DNA of 10,529 nucleotides from Campylobacterales bacterium (lineage in GTDB: Bacteria; Campylobacterota; Campylobacteria; Campylobacterales; Sulfurovaceae), in the NCBI GenBank assembly GCA_016937075.1, contig JAFGWQ010000072.1, forward strand, positions 1-10,529, in the 5' to 3' direction. The notes under the pieces are model-generated. The model was not told where the DNA came from. It ran no database searches and saw only the letters and a program-made list of their open reading frames with translations. Numbering within the stretch: the stretch's first letter is position 1; each line of letters opens with the position of its first letter. Both the position numbers and the translations under genes were made by a program. This document shows positions 5,772-10,529 of the stretch, in pieces.

Positions 5772-6935
5772 TTATCTATCCTTCATTTCTCCAACGATAG
5801 CCAGAGCCTGAGCCTTTGCTTTTTCTACTTCATCTAGCACAAGCGCTACAGCCATTCTGCGGCCAATATGTGATTCCGGTTTTCCAAAAACACGCACAAA
5901 ACTATTGGCACTAAATGCACTGTTTGGCACTTCGATAACAGGACCGTGGCTTTCGTTTGATGCTTTGTACGCTGCACTTGCTCCTGCTCCGTGGAATGTA
6001 TATTCAAGAGGCAATCCCAATACCGCTCTTATGTGCAGGGCAAATTCGCTTTGACTTTGAGTAATAAGTGTGACCATGCCGGTATCATGCGGGCGTGGGC
6101 TAAGTTCAGAGAAATATACCTCTTCGCCTTTAACAAAAAACTCTACCCCGAAGATCCCTCTGCCGCCTAGTCCGTCAGTGACAGCTTTGGCAATATTTTG
6201 AGCTTTAAGCAGAGCTTCACTACTCATCGCCATCGGTTGCCATGAGAGTATATAATCCCCGTCTTTTTGGACATGGCCAATCGGTTCGCAAAAAACAGTT
6301 CCTGTCTCGTTTCTAGCTGTCAGCAGTGTGATCTCATAGTCAAAGGGTACAAATTCTTCAACTATCAGTTCACTCGCATCTCCTCTAGCTTCTTTTGCTA
6401 TCTCCCATGAACGTTCTATATCATTTGGAGTTTTGGCGATACTTTGACCGTGACCCGAGCTGCTCATTACCGGCTTGATGACACAAGGGAACCCCATCGC
6501 GTCTGCTGCAACTTGGAGTTCTTCGAGAGTTTTGACAAATCTATAATTACTGGTTTTTAGTCCTAGAGTTTCAGCAGCGAACACACGAATATTTTTGCGG
6601 TTCATGGTTTTGTTTACCGCTTCAGCATTTGGGATGACATGAAAGCCTCTTTTTTCTGCCTCAAAAAGCGCATCTATACTGATGGCTTCTACTTCCGGTA
6701 ATATATATGTAGGTTTTTCTTTTTCTATGATAGCTAGGACGGCTTCTTTGTCTTGCATATTAACTGCGTAGCTTCTGTTGGCTACTAGATGCGCAGGTGC
6801 ATTTTCATATTTGTCTACAGCAACTACTTCGAGCCCAAGTCTTTGAGCTTCAATGGCTACTTCTTTGCCAAGTTCTCCTGAGCCTAAAAGCATAATTTTT
6901 ATAGCATTTGATTGTAATGGTGCAGTGAATTGCAT
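5772..6935 (-). CDS. purT: Formate-dependent phosphoribosylglycinamide formyltransferase (GAR transformylase 2)
   Basis: PurT makes formyl-GAR from GAR, formate and ATP in purine synthesis, without formyl-tetrahydrofolate. The 387 residues form an ATP-grasp enzyme of normal length (E. coli about 392). Visible landmarks are the N-terminal GSGELGKEVAIEAQRLG (18-34), PEVEAI (80-85), the ATP-binding loop KPVMSSSGHGQS (154-165), EPIGHVQKDGDY (217-228), and the metal ligands E265 (GVEFF) and E277 (SELSPRPHDTGMVTL). These separate it from PurK, which lacks the SELSPRPHDTGMVTL block. ATG 6935 has AAGGA seven bases upstream and a good extended -10 about 30 bases upstream. The gene is transcribed away from rpsU, and purN, the folate-dependent alternative, lies 2.4 kb away on the other strand. 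Confidence 0.96.
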   Translation of the reverse strand: MQFTAPLQSNAIKIMLLGSGELGKEVAIEAQRLGLEVVAVDKYENAPAHLVANRSYAVNMQDKEAVLAIIEKEKPTYILPEVEAISIDALFEAEKRGFHVIPNAEAVNKTMNRKNIRVFAAETLGLKTSNYRFVKTLEELQVAADAMGFPCVIKPVMSSSGHGQSIAKTPNDIERSWEIAKEARGDASELIVEEFVPFDYEITLLTARNETGTVFCEPIGHVQKDGDYILSWQPMAMSSEALLKAQNIAKAVTDGLGGRGIFGVEFFVKGEEVYFSELSPRPHDTGMVTLITQSQSEFALHIRAVLGLPLEYTFHGAGASAAYKASNESHGPVIEVPNSAFSANSFVRVFGKPESHIGRRMAVALVLDEVEKAKAQALAIVGEMKDR

Positions 6936-6965
6936 AGGAGTTTCCTTAGGTAATATAATCTTAAG

Positions 6966-6974
6966 ATTGTATCA
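6966..6974 (-). promoter_or_regulatory. Extended -10 promoter for purT
   Basis: On the minus strand the sequence reads TGATACAAT (TGn plus TACAAT), about 30 bases before the purT ATG. This leaves a leader of roughly 24 bases that includes AAGGA. No good -35 is visible, as is usual for housekeeping promoters in Campylobacterota. Confidence 0.55.
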
Positions 6975-7034
6975 AAAAGTTTATGAAAAGCAGAAATAGT
7001 TAGATATATGATATGTGTTATTATGAAGAGCACA

Positions 7035-7104
7035 TAGGTGCGAGAGCCCGCTGCTGAAGTGAATATAGCGTTAGCGTAGGCAAGATGGGCTATGCCCATT
7101 TGCC
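7035..7104 (-). repeat. Palindromic repeat downstream of rpsU (copy B)
   Basis: The strongest part is the stem at 7079-7104, GGCAA-g-ATGGGC / GCCCAT-TTGCC around a TAT loop: 11 pairs with one bulge. On the minus strand the order is hairpin, TTGCCTACGCTAAC, CACTTCAGC, then GCACC. The same order occurs on the + strand at 7374-7433 upstream of rpsU. No T-run follows on either strand, so it is not an obvious terminator. Confidence 0.5.
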
Positions 7105-7121
7105 GTACCATAAATAAAAGA

Positions 7122-7334
7122 TTAGAGTCTTGACTCGTATCTTCTAAGCATGTAGATTTTTTTAAGAATTTTCTTGCGAGTAGCAATTTTTTCTTTTTTG
7201 CGCTTTTCAGTTTCAGTTTCGTGATACTGTCTAGCTCTTGCTTCTGTGACGATAAGGTTTCTGTCACATTGTCTTTTGAATTTGCGGTAAGCATCATCAA
7301 AAGAATCTCTTGAATTAACAATAATTCCTGGCAT
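7122..7334 (-). CDS. rpsU: 30S ribosomal protein bS21
   Basis: S21 is a small basic protein near the 3' end of 16S rRNA that helps start translation. The 70 residues contain the family core: MPGIIVNSRDSFDDAYRKFK at the N-terminus, QCDRNLIVTEARARQ (22-36), a long Lys/Arg-rich helix (KRKKEKIATRKKILKK) and the C-terminal MLRRYESRL typical of Campylobacterota S21. The length is normal. ATG 7334 follows an exceptionally strong ribosome-binding site. The gene stands alone between purT and the divergent nnr gene, with a leader of about 170 bases if the -10 at 7514-7519 is used. A 140-residue overlapping frame on the same strand is spurious. Confidence 0.95.
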   Translation of the reverse strand: MPGIIVNSRDSFDDAYRKFKRQCDRNLIVTEARARQYHETETEKRKKEKIATRKKILKKIYMLRRYESRL

Positions 7335-7338
7335 AAAA

Positions 7339-7353
7339 AATCACCCCCTTTCT
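7339..7353 (-). promoter_or_regulatory. Very long Shine-Dalgarno sequence of rpsU
   Basis: The minus strand reads AGAAAGGGGGTGATT just before TTTTT-ATG (the last T of the site is the first of a T6 run). Compared with the perfect complement of the usual 16S rRNA 3' tail (AGAAAGGAGGTGATC) it matches 13 of 15 bases, and the internal A-to-G change still allows a G-U pair. The GG core is nine bases from the start codon. Confidence 0.75.
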
Positions 7354-7368
7354 TTTATAGATTAACGC

Positions 7369-7433
7369 CAACAGAGCAAAGCTCCTTTTGGCTACGCTAG
7401 CCGCTGTGGCACTAAAGCTTCGGCTTGCGCCTC
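7369..7433 (+). repeat. Palindromic repeat upstream of rpsU (copy A)
   Basis: It contains the small hairpin GAGC-AAA-GCTC (7374-7384), then TTGGCTACGCTAGC with its own GGCTA-CGC-TAGCC stem, CACTAAAGC, CGGCTT and GCGCC. The blocks line up in order with the inverted copy at 7104-7035. Just beyond, 7441-7461 repeats fragments of the same material (AACGCCAA, GCAAAGCT), also seen at 7364-7383. It sits in the probable rpsU leader and between the two divergent promoters. Confidence 0.5.
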
Positions 7434-7513
7434 AGAAATAGCCAACGCCAAGCAAAGCTTCATCCTTGGTTCAAAAAATCATTTTGGATTAGCTTTTGCG
7501 TTTTAATTTTTGG

Positions 7514-7519
7514 ATTATA
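7514..7519 (-). promoter_or_regulatory. Probable -10 box for rpsU
   Basis: There is a perfect TATAAT on the minus strand, preceded by CGG rather than TGn and by an A/T-rich stretch without a clear -35. It implies a leader of about 170 bases that contains the repeat at 7369-7433. It is the only consensus -10 noticed on this strand in the gap. Confidence 0.4.
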
Positions 7520-7577
7520 CCGAAAAAAGTTTAGAGTTTGTTTATCGGTATTTTTAGACGATAAGGTGTATAAAATT

Positions 7578-7586
7578 TGCTATAAT
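7578..7586 (+). promoter_or_regulatory. Extended -10 promoter for the NAD(P)H-hydrate repair gene
   Basis: TGCTATAAT is a perfect extended -10 (TGn plus TATAAT), 28 bases before the ATG at 7615. A start near 7593 leaves a leader of about 22 bases containing AAAGG (7605-7609). No convincing -35 is seen. Confidence 0.6.
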
Positions 7587-7614
7587 ATTCCAAGAGCAAA
7601 AACAAAGGCAATTT

Positions 7615-9024
7615 ATGCAAAAAGTATTTCGTCATTGTGGCAGTATGGACAAGAGATGTTATGAAAAGTATCATTTGAGCGAAGATATACTCATGGAGCA
7701 TGCCGCACTTGGTATGGAGCGAATTATACGCGAGAAATTTAGTGCCGGCAGCAGCGTGCTTATAGTAGTAGGCAAGGGCAATAATGGAGGCGATGGCATC
7801 GCACTCGCTAGACTTCTTTGCTGTGATTATGCAGTTAGACTACATATTCCATTTGAAGTCAAAAGCGAGATGGCACAGCTTCAATTAGTTAGAGCACTAG
7901 CTCTAGGTATAGAGACCACCCACAACTTATACGACGCCGATGTGATAGTAGATGCCCTTTTGGGTTCAGGTGTGGAGGGTGAACTTGGCAGTGAAATATT
8001 GGAATTGATAGCACAGTTAAATGCCTTAAATGGATACAAGATAGCATGTGATATACCTACAGGCATCGGTATAGACGGGCAGGTTTTGACAAATGCTTTT
8101 GCTGCTGATATAACTGTGACCATGGGGGCATATAAAGAAGCATTGTTTTTAGATGAAGCAAAAGATTTTGTAGGAAAAATCGTACGAGTAGATCTGGGAT
8201 TGCCGGCATCTTTCTATGAAGATGAAAGCGATATGTATGTATTGGAAAAAAGTGACCTATCTTTGCCGCTACGCAAAAAACTTTCTACCCACAAAGGCTC
8301 ATTTGGCCATGCAGCTATCTTTTGCGGAGAGAAAGAGGGGGCATCTGTGATATCCGGAGAGGCAGCGCTTCGGTTTGGAGCAGGACTTGTTACTTTGGTG
8401 ATGCAGCAAAAATATTTTATTCCACCGTATTTGATGCATAGCTCTACATTGCCCAAAAATACTACAGCCATAGCTCTTGGCATGGGACTAGGCCATGATT
8501 TTGAAGAGAGTTTTTTGGATAAATTTGTACTTAACAACTCATTGCCGCTAGTGCTTGATGCGGATGCGTTTTATTCATCTAGGCTTTTGTCCTTACTTAC
8601 ACAAAACGGCCGCTCTATTGTACTGACTCCACACCCAAAAGAGTTTACGGTAATGTGGAAAATTTTAACCGAAGAAGAGATAACCGTGTCCGATCTTCAA
8701 TCATATCGTTTTGAATATGCCAAAAGATTTACCTATTTATATCCTAATGCAGTATTGTTGCTCAAGGGTGCCAATACTCTTATAGCTCACAAAGGATATG
8801 TATATATCAATCCTCTAGGATGTTCAAATCTCAGCAAGGGTGGAAGCGGAGATGTACTTAGCGGTCTTATCGTAGCTCTTTTGGCTCAAAATTATACGCC
8901 TTTGGATGCCGCCGTGCAGGGTTCTTTGGCACTCGTGACAGCAGCGAAGAGATATGACGGAGCCAATTATGCAATGACAAGTATGGATCTGATAAATAAT
9001 TTGGCGTATTTGGAAAGCTTTTAA
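7615..9024 (+). CDS. nnr: Bifunctional NAD(P)H-hydrate epimerase / ADP-dependent NAD(P)H-hydrate dehydratase
   Basis: This enzyme repairs hydrated NADH and NADPH: the N-terminal domain epimerises S and R forms, and the C-terminal domain dehydrates the S form using ADP. The 469 residues show both halves. The YjeF_N half (1-215) has VVGKGNNGGDGIALARLL (51-68), DALLGSGVEGEL (113-124) and ACDIPTGIGIDGQV (144-157). The YjeF_C half (220-469) has HKGSFGHAAIF (226-236), the FGAGLVTLV segment, LVLDADAF (312-319), LTPHPKEF (337-344), LLKGANTLI (382-390) and the kinase-like nucleotide/catalytic loop NLSKGGSGDVLSG (405-417) with D413 as likely general base. The length is slightly below the roughly 500 of E. 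coli. ATG 7615 has AAAGG just upstream and a consensus promoter. ATG 7645 is possible but would trim the N-terminal helix. Confidence 0.95.
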   Translation: MQKVFRHCGSMDKRCYEKYHLSEDILMEHAALGMERIIREKFSAGSSVLIVVGKGNNGGDGIALARLLCCDYAVRLHIPFEVKSEMAQLQLVRALALGIETTHNLYDADVIVDALLGSGVEGELGSEILELIAQLNALNGYKIACDIPTGIGIDGQVLTNAFAADITVTMGAYKEALFLDEAKDFVGKIVRVDLGLPASFYEDESDMYVLEKSDLSLPLRKKLSTHKGSFGHAAIFCGEKEGASVISGEAALRFGAGLVTLVMQQKYFIPPYLMHSSTLPKNTTAIALGMGLGHDFEESFLDKFVLNNSLPLVLDADAFYSSRLLSLLTQNGRSIVLTPHPKEFTVMWKILTEEEITVSDLQSYRFEYAKRFTYLYPNAVLLLKGANTLIAHKGYVYINPLGCSNLSKGGSGDVLSGLIVALLAQNYTPLDAAVQGSLALVTAAKRYDGANYAMTSMDLINNLAYLESF

Positions 9025-9081
9025 AAGCATATTGTCATAATCAATTTTTTGTGTCATAACAACATCATTGCAAAAGGTGTA

Positions 9082-9137
9082 GGGTGGGTTTGCTAACCAA
9101 CCGTTTGTATCATATTGGTGCGTTGGTAAACGCACTC
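9082..9137. repeat. Imperfect inverted repeat between nnr and purN
   Basis: A left arm of 21 bases (9082-9102, GGGTGGGTTTGCTAACCAACC as 5' part GGGTGGGTTTGC) pairs with a right arm at 9117-9137 at 15 of 21 positions, around a 14-base loop. It resembles the dispersed GTAGGGTGGGTT...ACCC family seen in many bacterial genomes. No T-run follows, so termination is not evident. The arm mismatches suggest decay. Confidence 0.5.
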
Positions 9138-9166
9138 TTGTATTGTGATGATTAGTACTATCTGCG

Positions 9167-9210
9167 TTTTCACAAAGAGAGTGCAAGTACAAAAAGCAAG
9201 TTAACAAGAA
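9167..9210. repeat. Interspersed repeat with GAGAGTGCAAG core, copy 2
   Basis: GAGAGTGCAAG (9177-9187), flanked by TTTCACAAA and by TACAAAAAGCAAGTTAACAA, matches 946-981 over roughly three quarters of positions. Together with the inverted repeat at 9082-9137 it explains most of the 263-base gap before purN; no gene is seen in that gap. Confidence 0.5.
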
Positions 9211-9271
9211 AGACACCATAAAGAGCTGTACCAATAAAATTTAAGTAGGAATATTTTATTTACATAATTTT

Positions 9272-9280
9272 TGCTACAAT
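9272..9280 (+). promoter_or_regulatory. Extended -10 promoter abutting the purN start codon
   Basis: TGCTACAAT (TGn plus TACAAT) ends seven bases before the ATG at 9288. The usual start distance puts +1 at or within a base or two of that A. No ribosome-binding site lies between the box and the ATG; the nearest purine-rich stretch (TAGGAA, 9246-9251) is too far upstream. This fits a leaderless mRNA. Confidence 0.5.
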
Positions 9281-9287
9281 GCGACCT

Positions 9288-9833
9288 ATGAAAAAAATAG
9301 CAGTTTTATTTAGCGGCAAAGGTACTAATTTTGCCCATTTAGCCAAGACATTTCAAGGTGATATAGAGATAGCCCTAGCCATTACTAACAATCCAAATGC
9401 CGGTGGCATAGAGGTCGCCAAGACTCACGATATACCGCTAGAGATCATAGATTCTTTACCGTTTCAAACTAGAGAAGCATTTGATGAGGTTCTGGTGAAA
9501 GCTATCCAAAAAGCAGGTGTGGATCTAGTGGTATTGGCTGGATTTATGCGCATATTGACGCCTGTTTTTACAGACAATGTCAAAGCTATCAATCTGCACC
9601 CGTCACTTCTGCCAAGACATAAAGGCGTTGAAGCTATCAGGCGCAGTTTTGAGGATGAATATCTCGAGGGTGGCGTGAGTGTGCATTGGGTGAGTGGCGA
9701 GCTTGACGGCGGAGAGATAATAGTCCAAAAAACCATCTCAAAATCCGGGCTTGATTTTGAAGCATATGACAAGATTGTTAGGAGATTGGAAAAAGAAGTA
9801 TTAAGCGATGCCATAAGAGTAGTTTTAAGTTAG
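9288..9833 (+). CDS. purN: Phosphoribosylglycinamide formyltransferase (folate-dependent GAR transformylase)
   Basis: PurN transfers a formyl group from 10-formyltetrahydrofolate to GAR. From ATG 9288 the protein has 181 residues, shorter than the 212 of E. coli but with the whole catalytic core. The phosphate-binding loop is SGKGTN (9-14, usually SGxGSN). AGFMRILTP follows (84-92), then NLHPSLLPRHKG (102-113) with catalytic N102 and H104, and SVHWVSGELDGGEIIVQ (131-147) with catalytic D140. An in-frame ATG at 9279 would add three residues but lies inside the -10 box, so 9288 is preferred. The gene is monocistronic or reads into thiG 51 bases downstream. PurT in the same window does the same step with formate, so the two may serve different carbon conditions. 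Confidence 0.94.
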   Translation: MKKIAVLFSGKGTNFAHLAKTFQGDIEIALAITNNPNAGGIEVAKTHDIPLEIIDSLPFQTREAFDEVLVKAIQKAGVDLVVLAGFMRILTPVFTDNVKAINLHPSLLPRHKGVEAIRRSFEDEYLEGGVSVHWVSGELDGGEIIVQKTISKSGLDFEAYDKIVRRLEKEVLSDAIRVVLS

Positions 9834-9836
9834 GTG

Positions 9837-9845
9837 TGTTATAAC
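9837..9845 (+). promoter_or_regulatory. Possible extended -10 promoter for thiG
   Basis: TGTTATAAC matches TGnTATAAT at all but the last defined base. It lies just after the purN stop and 39 bases before the thiG ATG. The spacing allows a leader of about 33 bases containing AAGGA. Co-transcription with purN is equally possible. Confidence 0.35.
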
Positions 9846-9884
9846 TTACATAAATAAAGTGTACAAAACAAAGGAATAATAATT

Positions 9885-10529
9885 ATGAGCGATATATTAC
9901 GCATAGGCAAATATGAATTTAACAGCCGCCTCATAGTAGGGAGTGGCAAATATGATAGTTTTCAAACGACTCTTGATGCAACACTAGCTAGCGGAAGTGA
10001 ACTTATCACCGTAGCGGTTAGAAGAGTGAATATCACTAATCCTGGGGAAGAAAACTTAATGACATACTTCAAAGATACGAATGTCAAGTTCCTACCTAAT
10101 TCTGCCGGATGTACAACTGCCGAAGAAGCCATCACTCTTTTTAGATTGACTAGAGAAGCTACGGGCATTGATCTCATTAAACTAGAAGTTATCGGAGATA
10201 CCGCCAAAACTCTTTATCCCGATGTCCTAGAAACGATAAAAGCTTGTGAAGTGTTGAGCAAAGATGGATTTACTATCATGGCATATACCAGTGATGATCC
10301 TATCATGGCAAAACGCCTCGAAGACGCAGGTGCGCACGCCGTGATGCCTTTAGCTGCACCTATCGGCTCAGGTCTTGGCATTCAAAATAAATTCAATATC
10401 CACTTCATCCGTGAAGCGTTGAGTGTGCCTGTCATCGTGGATGCCGGTATCGGATGTGCGAGTGACGCGGCAGTGGCTATGGAGCTGGGAGCTGATGGAG
10501 TACTTACTAATACCGCTATTGCACAGGCA
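9885..10529 (+). CDS. thiG: Thiazole synthase ThiG (3' end outside window)
   Basis: ThiG builds the thiazole phosphate of thiamine from 1-deoxyxylulose-5-phosphate, dehydroglycine and the ThiS thiocarboxylate. The frame runs from ATG 9885 (AAGGA at 9871-9875, nine bases upstream) to the window end without a stop: 215 of about 255-260 residues. Landmarks of this TIM-barrel enzyme are LIVGSGKY near the start (16-23), TVAVRRVN (42-49), LPNSAGCTTAEEA (70-82), the Schiff-base lysine K99 with E101 in DLIKLEVIGD (96-105), and the phosphate-binding MPLAAPIGSGLGIQN (154-168). VIVDAGIG (184-191) follows. The missing part is only the last barrel strands. No thiS, thiF or thiH precedes it here; they may lie downstream. 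Confidence 0.95.
   Translation, partial: MSDILRIGKYEFNSRLIVGSGKYDSFQTTLDATLASGSELITVAVRRVNITNPGEENLMTYFKDTNVKFLPNSAGCTTAEEAITLFRLTREATGIDLIKLEVIGDTAKTLYPDVLETIKACEVLSKDGFTIMAYTSDDPIMAKRLEDAGAHAVMPLAAPIGSGLGIQNKFNIHFIREALSVPVIVDAGIGCASDAAVAMELGADGVLTNTAIAQA

Noticed and set aside
7079..7104. Hairpin after rpsU as an intrinsic terminator
   Set aside because: The 11-bp stem is strong, but no T-run follows on the minus strand.
6899..7321. 140-residue open frame on the minus strand across rpsU and its downstream gap
   Set aside because: It overlaps rpsU out of frame, the purT promoter and a repeat; its product has no recognisable motif, while the S21 frame is unmistakable.
7425..7664. 79-residue + strand open frame before nnr
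   Set aside because: It runs through the repeat, both promoters and into nnr in another frame; no plausible ribosome-binding site or family resemblance.
8824..9234. 136-residue minus-strand open frame across the nnr 3' end and the gap
   Set aside because: It is antisense to the conserved nnr catalytic loop and to repeats, with no family features.

Overview
The window looks like chromosomal DNA from a member of the Campylobacterota (formerly Epsilonproteobacteria), probably a free-living Sulfurimonas/Sulfurovum-type bacterium rather than a host-adapted one. This is inferred from AT-rich codon use, an S21 protein of the type seen in that phylum, promoters made of an extended -10 box (TGnTATAAT-like) with little visible -35, and a truncated DUF11-type surface protein. 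No search could be run, so the genus is not established.

Layout. (1) Bases 2-730 (+) are the 3' end of a large secreted repeat-domain protein. (2) Bases 731-1197 hold no gene. They are packed with at least six degenerate palindromic interspersed repeats, two of which carry possible terminators for the convergent flanking genes. (3) Bases 1178-5671 (-) are a tight four-gene operon, in transcription order: D-2-hydroxyacid dehydrogenase, fumarate-reductase-like flavoprotein, its iron-sulfur partner, and an MHS-family organic-acid transporter. The junctions are a 1-nt gap, a 4-nt overlap and a 6-nt gap. There is no membrane anchor subunit. (4) A repeat at 5706-5759 separates this operon from purT (5772-6935, -), which has its own promoter. 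(5) rpsU (7122-7334, -) is flanked by two inverted, diverged copies of another palindromic repeat. (6) The divergent + strand carries the bifunctional NAD(P)H-hydrate repair enzyme (7615-9024), a repeat-filled gap, purN (9288-9833) and the first 215 codons of thiG (9885 to the window end).

Most genes are core metabolism: purine synthesis by two alternative GAR transformylases (PurT with formate, PurN with formyl-THF), nucleotide repair, thiamine thiazole synthesis and ribosome assembly. The least ordinary part is the 1178-5671 operon. Its flavoprotein keeps the fumarate/succinate active-site residues but lacks the histidine that covalently holds FAD. Its iron-sulfur subunit has two full CxxCxxCxxxCP motifs, so the cluster that is normally [3Fe-4S] may be [4Fe-4S]. 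Next to a hydroxyacid dehydrogenase and an uptake carrier, this suggests a soluble redox module for an imported organic acid; the substrate and electron partner are unknown.

Other points of interest are a purN promoter placed so that the transcript could start at the AUG (leaderless), an unusually long Shine-Dalgarno match in front of rpsU, and a transporter whose last six codons and stop lie in an interspersed repeat.
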